Source: DASXHY01 sp035552155 (GTDB taxonomy: Bacteria > Verrucomicrobiota > Verrucomicrobiia > Limisphaerales > DASXHY01). Taken from it: a DNA stretch of 64,000 bases. Below are positions 25,185 through 33,825 of the stretch, one piece after another. The translations under genes and the position numbers were made by a program. The stretch is taken from positions 124,001 through 188,000 of the forward strand of contig DASZLX010000015.1 of the NCBI GenBank assembly GCA_035552155.1, written 5' to 3'. Numbering within the stretch: the stretch's first letter is position 1; every line of letters begins with the position of its first letter. The notes under the pieces were generated by a model. It worked only from the letters and a program-made list of their open reading frames with translations. It did not search any database and had not been told where the DNA came from.

Positions 25185-26929
25185 ATGACTTTACCAATCC
25201 GTTCGAATACGAAGCCGCAAACAAATTGAAATCCGACCAGATACTAGATTTTTACATTGAAGATTTTAATTATTCGCGCTTCGTCCACTCGAAGAGGAAT
25301 ATCTTTCTTATAGGTGAACGTGGCACCGGAAAAACAATGACCCTCTTGTTCAACTCGCTTCCTGTCCAAGCAGCGAAGGCCGACAAGGAAGGCGCGATAT
25401 TAAACCTCGGTATCATTTGCGTTTACGTCCCATGCAATACGCCTCTAACTCACAAGACTGAATATGCTTTGTTAGAACAATTCCAAGGTGCAGTTATTAG
25501 CGAGCATTTTTTAGTGATGTCAATAATGTATGCGATCGCCGATACGCTTTCGTGTTTGGCTAATTTGATTAGCGAGAATGAAGCGCCCACAGTCGCGCAC
25601 GAACTCGAATTCATCTTAGGATTTAAATTGCCTGAGAATGCAAAACTATTAGACGCCTTAAAGTTGGTCTTGCAGAAGGAAACAGGGGAATCTCAAAAAG
25701 CGTTAAACGCGAAAAAGCCTGAGGCTTTTTATGAAAGCGCACGGTCTTTTTCAACCGGAGTAATGCCTCTTCTTTCTTGTTTGGGCAGAATTCCAAAATT
25801 GAAAGATAGCCACTTTGTCATCATGCTTGATGACGCGCACGATTTAAATGAATCACAGGTTAAGACGCTGAATTCGTGGATTGCGTATAGAGATAATTCG
25901 TTGTTCAGTTTCAAAGTCGCCACCACGAAAGTCGGGAGACCACCCTTTTTAACTTCTTCGGGCGGAGCAATATTGGAGGGCCATGATTTTACCTTGGTAG
26001 ATATGGAAGTTCCGTACCAAAATAAATATTCTAATTTTGGGAAACTGGCGCGAAGTATAGTTCAAAAACGATTGGAGAAGGTAGGAGTTTTAAACAAGAC
26101 TCCCGAAGAATTTTTCCCAACAAATCCTGAATTCGAAAAGGATTTAAATTTTTGCGAGACGAGAATTCGAGAGGAAGCAAAAAAACATTTTCCCGAAGGG
26201 ACACCAAAGCAAATTGGCGACTACGTTTACAAGAATGCTCGCGCAGCATATTTTCGCGAACGTTCGGCAAAAGCAAATCGTCCTCCCTATTCCGGTTTTG
26301 ACATTTTAGTTCATATTTCAACTGGCGTTATACGAAATCTGTTGGAACCTTGTTATTGGATGTATGATAAAGTTGTCTCTGAGCAGCGTGCATCAGGAGA
26401 AGCAACAGTAGTTGTTCAAGAAATTTCCCCTTCCATCCAAACCGAAATTATTCTCGAACGAAGCAAGAAAAAATGGGAGTGGATAAAAGAAGGCTTTGAT
26501 AAAAGCATAGAAGGTTGTTCAAGGACTGATGCGGAACGGGTGTTTCAACTTTTTGACAACTTGGCGGTGCTCTTTCGCGAAAGATTGCTGAAGCATAAAT
26601 CTGAACCCCGCGCGATTGCATTTACCATTTCAGAAACTGATCAACCAAAACACGCCGACTTGTTAGGGCTATTGGAGATTGCACGCAAAGCGCAAATTCT
26701 TTATACATACACCAGTTCAGCCAAAGATTTAGGCAAGAGAGAAACTTACTATGTCCCCAATCGGATACTGTGGCCAGATAGGGGTTTAGATCCACACGGA
26801 CAGCATGCCAGAGCATCAATAAAATCTAAAGACTTGTGGGCTGCTGCAACTCAAAATCGTCAAATTCCTTTCTCTGCAACAGATGCAGATTTATCGATAG
26901 CAATTGAAGGGGATCTCTTCAATGAATAA
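25181..26929 (+). CDS. P-loop ATPase, ORC/CDC6-like AAA
   Basis: 582 residues. FLIGERGTGKT (P-loop GERGTGKT, residues 45-52) and FVIMLDDAHDL (Walker B, about 212-222) define a AAA/STAND-like nucleotide-binding core. The N-terminus NPFEYEAANKLKSDQILDFYIED fits the ORC/CDC6-like ATPases seen in bacterial conflict loci. The C-terminal ~250 residues, with a YYVPNRILWPDRGLDPHGQH segment, could be a winged-helix or effector part but no domain is recognised. It is probably the energy-driven sensor or motor of the cassette; this is inference. The gene overlaps its neighbours by 4 and 8 bases. Confidence 0.8.
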   Translation: MNDFTNPFEYEAANKLKSDQILDFYIEDFNYSRFVHSKRNIFLIGERGTGKTMTLLFNSLPVQAAKADKEGAILNLGIICVYVPCNTPLTHKTEYALLEQFQGAVISEHFLVMSIMYAIADTLSCLANLISENEAPTVAHELEFILGFKLPENAKLLDALKLVLQKETGESQKALNAKKPEAFYESARSFSTGVMPLLSCLGRIPKLKDSHFVIMLDDAHDLNESQVKTLNSWIAYRDNSLFSFKVATTKVGRPPFLTSSGGAILEGHDFTLVDMEVPYQNKYSNFGKLARSIVQKRLEKVGVLNKTPEEFFPTNPEFEKDLNFCETRIREEAKKHFPEGTPKQIGDYVYKNARAAYFRERSAKANRPPYSGFDILVHISTGVIRNLLEPCYWMYDKVVSEQRASGEATVVVQEISPSIQTEIILERSKKKWEWIKEGFDKSIEGCSRTDAERVFQLFDNLAVLFRERLLKHKSEPRAIAFTISETDQPKHADLLGLLEIARKAQILYTYTSSAKDLGKRETYYVPNRILWPDRGLDPHGQHARASIKSKDLWAAATQNRQIPFSATDADLSIAIEGDLFNE

Positions 26930-27800
26930 GCACATTATTTTCACAGCAGCAAGTTGGGAACCCCGTTTTTTTTCTGGTTTCGAAAGAATTCTTACTCGCT
27001 TTACCCCTGAACGAGTGGTGATGTATTTCTTTTCGGAATACGCAAATTTATCTCAAGCGAATCGGGAACGCATACGCTCTTGCTGTAAGACGAATTCGAT
27101 AACCTTAGAAGAATTTGAGGTTTCCTTTGCCGATCCCATTGGAACCTGGAAAGTCTTGTATGCAACTGCGGCAGCATGGTGTAATGGTGATAGTTCTGCC
27201 GTAATTGACATCACCACAATGCCAAGAGAAACGACTTGGATATTGTTCGGCTTATTCGGCGATCGAGCGATCCCCGTGACATGGGCTTATCATAAACCAC
27301 AGGGGTATAACAACACTTGGCTCAGTCGGGATCCCGACCGTCCTCGATTAGTGCCTAAGATGGGCGGTGTGACGAAATTAGGCTTTCCCATAAAACTCTT
27401 GCTCACAAGCGGGTTTGATGTTGAACGAGCCCGACAGTTAATTCTTTTTTTTGAGCCCGAGCATGTTTTGGTAGGCATACAAACCGGCATTCAATTTGGC
27501 AACAAACTTCTGAATGCGGCTCGCCATCTGCAAGAGTTTCAAGGCAGTTCAGCTACAAAATTGTTTGAAATTGACGCTTATGCTCCGGATTGCGGTTACG
27601 AGAGTCTTGAACGCGAAATTAAAGAGCATCTTGCCGACTCGAATTTAATAATGGCTTCTTTAGGGCCTAAAACTTCCGCAGTTGCATTGTATCGAATTCA
27701 CAATAAATATCCGCAAACAAGTTTGGCATATGCTCCGTCTAAGGAATTTAATCCAGATTATTCTTTTGGAATCGCCGAAACGTTATACGGGCAACTTTAA
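26922..27800 (+). CDS. Unknown Rossmann-like protein of the island cassette
   Basis: 292 residues from ATG 26922, which overlaps the ATPase stop by eight bases. Visible features: IIFTAASWEPRFFSGFERIL at the N-terminus, VIDITTMPRETTWILFGLF (about residues 93-111), a central IKLLLTSGFDVERARQLI, and MASLGPKTSAVALYRIHN near the C-terminus. Alternating hydrophobic strands and helices suggest one or two Rossmann-like folds. The D-I-T-T-x-P-R segment recalls the DITxG/T motif of CARF-type ligand sensors, but the match is short and unproven. It has no signal peptide and no catalytic motif of a known family. Context suggests it is the sensor or effector of the four-gene set. Confidence 0.7.
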   Translation: MNKHIIFTAASWEPRFFSGFERILTRFTPERVVMYFFSEYANLSQANRERIRSCCKTNSITLEEFEVSFADPIGTWKVLYATAAAWCNGDSSAVIDITTMPRETTWILFGLFGDRAIPVTWAYHKPQGYNNTWLSRDPDRPRLVPKMGGVTKLGFPIKLLLTSGFDVERARQLILFFEPEHVLVGIQTGIQFGNKLLNAARHLQEFQGSSATKLFEIDAYAPDCGYESLEREIKEHLADSNLIMASLGPKTSAVALYRIHNKYPQTSLAYAPSKEFNPDYSFGIAETLYGQL

Positions 27801-27831
27801 CTTGTCAGAACGTCGCTTTGATTCAGTTGGT

Positions 27832-28880
27832 AAAGGGATCAGTCATAGTATCGCCATATTTTCAAATTTTGTGGTGCTGCTTTTTGCGTTTCGGGTTCTT
27901 CCGATCGTACCAATACAGCAAGTGTGCGAGGTATCCTCGTGTTCCCATGTGCAACCGCTGGGCGATCCAGTTAAGTTTCATCGTCGTTTCGGCTCGCAAC
28001 CGTTTCGCCAGACCTACTTTGAAGGCGTCGCCTTTGCGCCGCTCGGTCAGGACTTGTTCGGTCCACACTTTGCGCTTGAGGGCGTTGGCGATAATCCCCT
28101 CCGCCCGCGCTTCGGCGCTCTCCTGTAATTCTTCTCCGTAATGCCATTCGCCGCGCCGTTCCGTCATTTGCGCGAGCAATTCCTTGCGAAACGTTTTGTC
28201 GCCCAAAAACCAGCCGCGCCGCAGCGGTTTGTAGTCATGGTCCCGTTCCCCCGCGCGACGCGCTTCCATTTGCGCGGCAAATACACGCCGCCCCGCCGCG
28301 CTGTCGGCGGGCAGCGCCCATTCTCCGAACAATCGATCCGTCCGCAGCCACGCCGGCCGGCGCGAGGACGCTTGCAAATACAGCGGGTAACTGCTCCAGG
28401 CGTGGCTTTCCAATCGTCGTTCATCGCCCAGGATGCGCGCGCGCACCGGATTCAAGTGAACGTAATCGCAAACGGTTTTCAAATATCCGGTGCCGCTGCC
28501 GTCCACGATCAAGCTTTTGTAGCGTCCACTGAACAAGTGGCCGGATAATTTGTGCCGCCGGTTGAAGCGGGAAGTGTAAACTCCCAAAAGCCATTTCATG
28601 CCGGCCACGAGGTTAGGTTGCGGTGTTTCCATCACCAAATGAAAGTGATTGGGCATCAGACAATAGGCATGCACCCGCCAGTTCGTTTTCAAACACGCCT
28701 CGCCGAGAGTGTCGATAAATCGCTGCCGATCAAAGTCGTCTTTGAAGATGGGTTCCCGCCGATCGCCACGACTCATCACGTGATAAATTGCCCCGGCGTA
28801 TTCCACTCGTAGCTTTCGAGCCATTCCCACACCGTGATGGGGTGGCAAAAATATGTCAATACCATTGACTGACCCCTTTT
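27832..28880. mobile_element. RAYT-type element with imperfect terminal inverted repeats
   Basis: Left end 27832-27862 reads AAAGGGATCAGTCATAGTAT then CGCCATATTTT. The right end 28847-28880 on the opposite strand reads AAAGGGGTCAGTCAATGGTA then TTGACATATTTT, matching at most positions over ~32 bases. The right end contains a perfect hairpin GTCAAT-ACC-ATTGAC (28855-28869). The transposase gene fills the space between. The element abuts the last island gene (31 bases) and so may mark the island's right border. Confidence 0.75.
27862..28824 (-). CDS. REP-associated tyrosine transposase (RAYT, Y1/IS200-like)
   Basis: 320 residues from ATG 28824 (MARKLRVEYAGAIYHVMSRG); a TTG eight codons upstream is less likely. 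CLMPNHFHLVME holds the metal-binding HFH motif (His60, His62), and TVCDYVHLNPVRA holds the catalytic Tyr121, the hallmark order of Y1 HUH nucleases. The long C-terminal extension beyond the ~150-residue Y1 core is typical of RAYT proteins. Role by family: single-strand cleavage and joining at REP hairpins. GC content is like the host's rather than the AT-rich island's, so the element probably arrived separately. The frame is intact. Confidence 0.92.
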   Translation of the reverse strand: MARKLRVEYAGAIYHVMSRGDRREPIFKDDFDRQRFIDTLGEACLKTNWRVHAYCLMPNHFHLVMETPQPNLVAGMKWLLGVYTSRFNRRHKLSGHLFSGRYKSLIVDGSGTGYLKTVCDYVHLNPVRARILGDERRLESHAWSSYPLYLQASSRRPAWLRTDRLFGEWALPADSAAGRRVFAAQMEARRAGERDHDYKPLRRGWFLGDKTFRKELLAQMTERRGEWHYGEELQESAEARAEGIIANALKRKVWTEQVLTERRKGDAFKVGLAKRLRAETTMKLNWIAQRLHMGTRGYLAHLLYWYDRKNPKRKKQHHKI

Positions 28881-28964
28881 TTTGAAGCTTGACCCGCCGG
28901 GTGGGCGCCTATAAAAGAACGTTTGCATCAACCGTTTAGCGGGTTACGAATCAATCAGAGGTTT

Positions 28965-29459
28965 ATGAGCATATCGATAAAACAAACTGTTGGATTGTGC
29001 GCGTTGGTTCTCTCGGTCGCCCTGGCCACTTCCGGGTGCAAATCCACGCCGAAACCCAAACCGGTGGCGTGGAATGTCAAAATCACCAAGACCACGCCGG
29101 CTTCCATCGAGGTCGATTTGATCGGCGTGACGGAAAATGAAAAGCAGTTTTACGAGGGCTTGACGATGGATAATTACTGGCCCAACAGCCCGGTGCGCCG
29201 CGATGCGGACAAGCTCTCGCAAATTCTCAAGACGAAGGAGCCGTGGGTGATTACCCGCGATGACCCGCATTGGGCGGAGTGGAAGAAACGGGGGGTGACG
29301 ACGTTGTTTGTGGTGGCGAATCTGCCGGTGCCGAACGGCTTGTGGAAGGTTGCCCTGCCGCTGGATAAAAAGGCGTGGGACGCAACGAAATACACGCTGG
29401 AGATTGAAATTCAAAACACGCTGATTCGCGTGAACACTCCGGAGAAGACGCGGAATTAA
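28965..29459 (+). CDS. Lipoprotein at the head of the T6SS locus (possible TssJ analogue)
   Basis: 164 residues from ATG 28965. A signal peptide ends in LATSGC (lipobox, Cys at about 25), followed by a Pro/Lys linker (KSTPKPKPVAW) and a single domain with VKITKTTPASIEVDLIGV, a strand pattern consistent with a beta-sandwich. The canonical TssJ loop motif is not visible. It precedes the transmembrane pseudokinase gene by 109 bases and is the only lipoprotein in the T6SS locus, which lacks a recognisable TssJ, so it could fill that place. That role is inference; it may instead be an unrelated envelope lipoprotein. Confidence 0.65.
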   Translation: MSISIKQTVGLCALVLSVALATSGCKSTPKPKPVAWNVKITKTTPASIEVDLIGVTENEKQFYEGLTMDNYWPNSPVRRDADKLSQILKTKEPWVITRDDPHWAEWKKRGVTTLFVVANLPVPNGLWKVALPLDKKAWDATKYTLEIEIQNTLIRVNTPEKTRN

Positions 29460-29503
29460 ATCGGACGTCGCAAAAGGTCGAGCCGCAGATCGAGCTGAGT
29501 GCC

Positions 29504-29520
29504 TGGCACCTGTCTCGCGG
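29504..29520 (+). promoter_or_regulatory. Possible sigma-54 promoter (-24/-12)
   Basis: CTGGCACCTGTCTCGCG has the GG-N10-GC spacing of a sigma-54 promoter and matches the -24 element TGGCAC fully; the -12 part is TCGC instead of TTGC. It lies about 50 bases upstream of the pseudokinase start. T6SS clusters are often sigma-54 dependent, but the same bases also belong to a TGCCTGGCAC/GTGCCAGG inverted repeat. Confidence 0.3.
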
Positions 29521-29568
29521 ATGGCATCGTGCCAGGAACGGAATCCCGCGGGACCTTGAGGCTTTCTC

Positions 29569-32487
29569 ATGCCTGTATTTGGTGATTATACGACCATTGG
29601 CGAGCCTGTGGCGGTGGTTGAAGAACGCGGCCACGTTTCCACTGTCTGGCAGGCCCGGCTGAGTGGCGCAAGTGACGGGCGGTTGTATGCCGTCAAGGCT
29701 TACTCGCCCCGGCGTCGCGCTTCGAAGGAGGGGGAGAGTTCAGAGGAGCTGGAGAATGATCGCCGGCTGGAGTTCATCAACGGCATCAAGGAGCTCAAAA
29801 AAGCCCAGACCGAAAGCGGGGGATCGCTCGCGCCCGTGCATGCTTTTGGCATGGCGCCGGAAGGCGCCTGGTACGCCACGGATTTTTATCCGCGCTCGCT
29901 TAAGACCTGGATTAATTTGCGCGTGCGCGCCGACGGCGCGGCATTGAGTCACCTGGTCGCCAGTGTGGTGGCCGCGTGTCTCGCGATGAAACGTGCGCGT
30001 GGTTTTTCCCACGGGAACCTCAAAACGAGCAATATCTTTCTGGCCGGCAAACCGCGGCCGTTGCGGCATACTCCGTTGTTCCTTTCGGATCCCTATCCCG
30101 CATCCTCAACCCAATTGGCCCGGCTCGACGTGTCGGACCGCGAGGTGGCTGGGGAATTGTTGAACCAGACGGCGGAAGTCCAGGATTTGCGGGCGATTGG
30201 CGAGCTGCTGTTGCAATTGGTGGAGGGCCGGCTGATTGGGAACAGTTACGACTATAATTATCCGGTCGCGAAATCGCCGGCGTGGGAGCAGTTGGGGCGT
30301 GAAGGCGAACGCTGGCGCGAACGCTGCAATCGATTGCTGGATCCGCAACTGACGCTGGAAAAGATCAATCTCGAATCGCTCAAGAAGGAATTCCGGCCGA
30401 GCGCGATGCCCGGGAAAATCGCGGTGATTGCGGGTGGGGTGGCGGTGGTTTGCCTGGTGGGCGGAGGAATTTTCTACGCCGTTTCGCTTCACGGCAGAAA
30501 AAAAGCCGCGGAATTTCAGGATGCCTTGCGCGCGGCGACGGATGCGCTGAACCACACGAATTTTGTCGTGGCGAAACAGCAGATTCAACAGGCCCTCGAG
30601 CAAAGTCCCGGCGATGCGGGGGCGTTGAAATTGCAGGAGCAAATTTCCCAAGCGTTGGAGAGCCGCTACAATACGGCGTTGCAATCGGCGCAGGCGCACT
30701 TCAAGGCCGGTGATTTTGACAATGCGGTTGTGTTCGCGAAGCAGGCGCTGGATTACAAACCCGGGGACGCCGCGGCCGGTGACGTCGTGAGCGGGGTTGA
30801 GCGCGAGCAGAAATTCCAATCGACGATGGCGGGCGCCCGCGATGCGTTCCGGCAATCGAGTTTCGATCGCGCGGTGGAACTGGCCGAGCAGGCAGTGGGG
30901 ATCAAGCCGGATGACGCCGCAGCGATTGCCTTGCGCGACCAGGCGAGCAGCAACGTGGCCAACATCCAGCTTCTCGCCAAGCAGAAGGAGCAGTATCAAA
31001 ATGAAATGACCGCGGCGCGATCGGCTTCGGCAAGCGGCGACTATTCCAACGCGCTGGCGCACGCCGAGGTGGCGCTGGGAATTGTTCCGAATGATCGCGC
31101 GGCGCTGGCATTGCAGAAGGAGGCGCAGAGCCAGTTGGGCGAAGCCGTTTCGCTCAGCCAGAAACGGAAGAATTTCCAGCAGGCCCTGGCGGCGGCACAA
31201 AAGGCGTTTGACCAGGGCAATTACACCAACGCCATCACGCTGGCCAACCAGGCTTTGGGGATCATTCCGCGGGAAGCGAATGCGCGCAAGCTGGTGGATG
31301 ACGCCGAGACCCAATTGAAACGAATGCAGGAAACGGCGGACCAAAACCGAAAGTATCAGGAGGCGATGGCGGGCGCGCAAAGGGCGATGCAAACGAATGG
31401 TTATGCCGTGGCCATCACTTTTTGCGACCAGGCCCTGGGCATCAGCCGGGGAGATGAGGCCGCCACGAAACTGCGCCTGGAAGCACAGAAGAATCTGGAT
31501 GGAATCGTGGCCGATCGCGAGCGTGAGGCCAAGTATCAGGCTTCGATGAAGCAGGCCACGGCGGCTTCCGCCGGCAACGATTATTCGAATGCGGTCCTGT
31601 TCGCTAACCAGGCGTTGACCATCAAGCCGCAGGATCCCAGCGCGAAAAGTTTGCTGGCCGATGCGCAGGCGAAATTGGATGCCGTGAGAAACGCGCAGGA
31701 ACAGGCGCAGAAATATCAAACCGCGATAGCCGAGGCGCAGGCTGCGTTCGAGCACGGCAAATATGACGTGGCGACGCAGCAGGCGGACGCGGCGTTGGCG
31801 AGCCGGAACAATGATCGGCCGGCCACCGTTTTGAAGCAGCAGGTGGCCGATATACAGTCCGGGGAAAAATATTTCGACAGCGGCGATTACGACTCGGCGC
31901 TGGCTTTAACCGCCAAATATCCCGGTGTGAACGCCTTTACGGTGCTGGCTCAAAAAGTCAACGCGCCGAGAAATGCCCTGAGTGATGCGCGGACTCGATT
32001 CGATGCGGGCGATTATTCATTCATCGGAAAACTGGACGCGAGTGAGTACGCGAAAAAGCCGGCTTTCGCCACGCTGCTCACGGACGCAAAAGGCGAAAAT
32101 CAAACTTTGCAGAATCTGGAAAAATTGACGAACAGCCCGGCGAACTGGTCGAGCGTGAAGGATAATTTTGCGACCGTGCCTCCGAAGGTTGCGGGAAAAC
32201 CGCCGTTTCAACAAATAGGGAAATGGGTGGAGCAGAACGACCCGGTCAAGCTTCTCGATGCGCAATTGCAACTCTTGCGAGTATGGTTCGGCCAGCGAGC
32301 CCCGGACGACAGCATCATCGATCCGAATACACATGTTCGGGCGGGGCGACTTGATCCCAATACTCAAATTGAGGCAATTCGTAGTTTTGCGACTGGTTTA
32401 AGCGCAAAATTCGACAGCCTGCACGAGCTGACGCCCACCCGAAAGGGTTATTTTAAGGATCTCGAAGGGGCGATGAATCGGTGGTAG
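29569..32487 (+). CDS. Transmembrane pseudokinase with helical repeats (T6SS accessory)
   Basis: 972 residues. Residues ~8-270 form a protein-kinase-like domain: AVKAY with Lys43, FSHGNLKTSNIFL (148-157) in place of the HRDLKxxN catalytic loop with the catalytic Asp replaced by Asn150, and SDPYP (Asp174) at the DFG position. The glycine loop is poor. It is therefore probably inactive or atypical. A transmembrane helix spans 284-306. Residues ~310-800 are about seven tandem ~65-residue TPR-like units (Y..A...A..AL.I.P.D..A). A C-terminal tail from ~804 (DARTRFDAGDYSFI) closely resembles the tail of the TagF-like protein at 43800. The kinase domain faces the cytoplasm and the repeats probably the periplasm. 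Threonine-phosphorylation control is known in other T6SSs (PpkA/TagF); this may be a scaffold version. Confidence 0.82.
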   Translation: MPVFGDYTTIGEPVAVVEERGHVSTVWQARLSGASDGRLYAVKAYSPRRRASKEGESSEELENDRRLEFINGIKELKKAQTESGGSLAPVHAFGMAPEGAWYATDFYPRSLKTWINLRVRADGAALSHLVASVVAACLAMKRARGFSHGNLKTSNIFLAGKPRPLRHTPLFLSDPYPASSTQLARLDVSDREVAGELLNQTAEVQDLRAIGELLLQLVEGRLIGNSYDYNYPVAKSPAWEQLGREGERWRERCNRLLDPQLTLEKINLESLKKEFRPSAMPGKIAVIAGGVAVVCLVGGGIFYAVSLHGRKKAAEFQDALRAATDALNHTNFVVAKQQIQQALEQSPGDAGALKLQEQISQALESRYNTALQSAQAHFKAGDFDNAVVFAKQALDYKPGDAAAGDVVSGVEREQKFQSTMAGARDAFRQSSFDRAVELAEQAVGIKPDDAAAIALRDQASSNVANIQLLAKQKEQYQNEMTAARSASASGDYSNALAHAEVALGIVPNDRAALALQKEAQSQLGEAVSLSQKRKNFQQALAAAQKAFDQGNYTNAITLANQALGIIPREANARKLVDDAETQLKRMQETADQNRKYQEAMAGAQRAMQTNGYAVAITFCDQALGISRGDEAATKLRLEAQKNLDGIVADREREAKYQASMKQATAASAGNDYSNAVLFANQALTIKPQDPSAKSLLADAQAKLDAVRNAQEQAQKYQTAIAEAQAAFEHGKYDVATQQADAALASRNNDRPATVLKQQVADIQSGEKYFDSGDYDSALALTAKYPGVNAFTVLAQKVNAPRNALSDARTRFDAGDYSFIGKLDASEYAKKPAFATLLTDAKGENQTLQNLEKLTNSPANWSSVKDNFATVPPKVAGKPPFQQIGKWVEQNDPVKLLDAQLQLLRVWFGQRAPDDSIIDPNTHVRAGRLDPNTQIEAIRSFATGLSAKFDSLHELTPTRKGYFKDLEGAMNRW

Positions 32488-32661
32488 AGGCGCTTTGATT
32501 TCGTCCTCAGTTCCTACGCAGTTTTCGGGATAAGTTGCCGGGATTTATACGGTTAAATGAAGAAAAGGGTGGACAGAAAATTAAGTACGCGATAAAACCC
32601 CTTACCGAAGTTGTTTTTTCCGAACCCAATCAGTTGTGAACGTTAAATTAACCACCATCTT

Positions 32662-33807
32662 ATGGGCCCACTCTTATGTTCGCGCAGCTTTCGCTTTTTC
32701 CTGATTGTCGTTTGGTTGTGTTTTGCTGACATTGTTTTGGCCCAGGACCAAAGTTCGCCGGATGCCGGGCAGCCTGCGCTCACCTATCCTTATAATCAGC
32801 CGTGGAGTCCGTCTAACAAGGCGAGTTCTAAAACCAAGCCGGACGCAGGGACCAAATACCAGGAAGTTCCCAAGGCCGAGCCGATACCGCCGCCGACTCA
32901 ACCAACGACGCCCGTCGAAGCCGCGGCACCCGCGGTTCCAGTTGCACCCTCGTCCGATATGGCGGTACCGGCCGTGCCGGCATTGACCAAACCGGTAGTC
33001 GCGAAGAATGAGGTTTCCGCTTCGGCTGACTTTTTCGATGGCGAGGGAACAGTAACCATCCCGATCGGGTATTCATTGAAAAAGACGCTGGGTAGTCTGG
33101 CTCCTGTGCAGCCTAGCGCGAGTGCGGTTCCGCGCAGTTCGCAATACTTCGGTGGAACTATTTCGTACTCCTATCTTCACGCGTGGTATATTGACGTGTC
33201 GTACGAAGACGGAAAGTCGTCGGGAAACGCCAGTTTCGACGCCGAGGGCTTTGGCCGTATAAATTCGGATTTTACTCTGGATGACCAATGGTACCAAGCC
33301 TATCTCCGTTACACGTTTCCGTCGCTGCGGGGCAAGCGGTTCTCGGCGTATTTGCGCGCGGGCGCCAGCTATGTGGATGCCGATCTCACGGTGAATGCGA
33401 ACACCCCCGAAGGACTATACAACCAGAAGGATCATACTCAGGATATTCTCGGCAACGGCGGGTTTGGACTCGGATATTCGCTGTATGCCAGCCGGCGGCT
33501 GAACATCAGCCTCCAAGTGGAAGGCGAAGGTTTCTTCGGCAATCGTTCGCAGCAGAGCCGCGAAACACTTTCTTCCGATGGGGGGTTGACTCCGAAAACG
33601 GACAATATCGATAACACCCTGTACGGTGGAATCGGACGCGGCACCGTCCGGTTCGAATATCGTTTGGGACACGCCAACCGATTCAAAATTTTTGCGGATG
33701 GCGGCGGACAGGCAAAGTTCACCGAGGTTACCTATCCGGGCGCCGGCACCACCAGCGAGTATCTGTGGGGGCCGTATGTGAAAGTAGGTCTTCGCTACTC
33801 CTTTTAA
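32662..33807 (+). CDS. Outer-membrane beta-barrel protein with Pro-rich N-terminal stretch
   Basis: 381 residues. A signal peptide (FFLIVVWLCFADIVLA) is followed by a Pro/Ala-rich low-complexity region (about 55-120, e.g. PIPPPTQPTTPVEAAAPAVP) and then ~230 residues of alternating aromatic strands (GGTISYSYLHAWYIDVSYEDG, YQAYLRYTFP, YLRAGASYVDADL) ending in YVKVGLRYSF. The terminal Phe is the recognition signature of BAM-assembled barrels. It may cross the periplasm through the Pro-rich segment. It sits inside the T6SS locus between the pseudokinase and a secreted repeat protein; no link to secretion is proven. Confidence 0.8.
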   Translation: MGPLLCSRSFRFFLIVVWLCFADIVLAQDQSSPDAGQPALTYPYNQPWSPSNKASSKTKPDAGTKYQEVPKAEPIPPPTQPTTPVEAAAPAVPVAPSSDMAVPAVPALTKPVVAKNEVSASADFFDGEGTVTIPIGYSLKKTLGSLAPVQPSASAVPRSSQYFGGTISYSYLHAWYIDVSYEDGKSSGNASFDAEGFGRINSDFTLDDQWYQAYLRYTFPSLRGKRFSAYLRAGASYVDADLTVNANTPEGLYNQKDHTQDILGNGGFGLGYSLYASRRLNISLQVEGEGFFGNRSQQSRETLSSDGGLTPKTDNIDNTLYGGIGRGTVRFEYRLGHANRFKIFADGGGQAKFTEVTYPGAGTTSEYLWGPYVKVGLRYSF

Positions 33808-33825
33808 TTCCAACAGGAGCCCACT

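Noticed and set aside
23144..27800. Interpretation of the island as a classical restriction-modification system
   Set aside because: A DNA methyltransferase is present, but none of the three partners shows a nuclease motif I can recognise.
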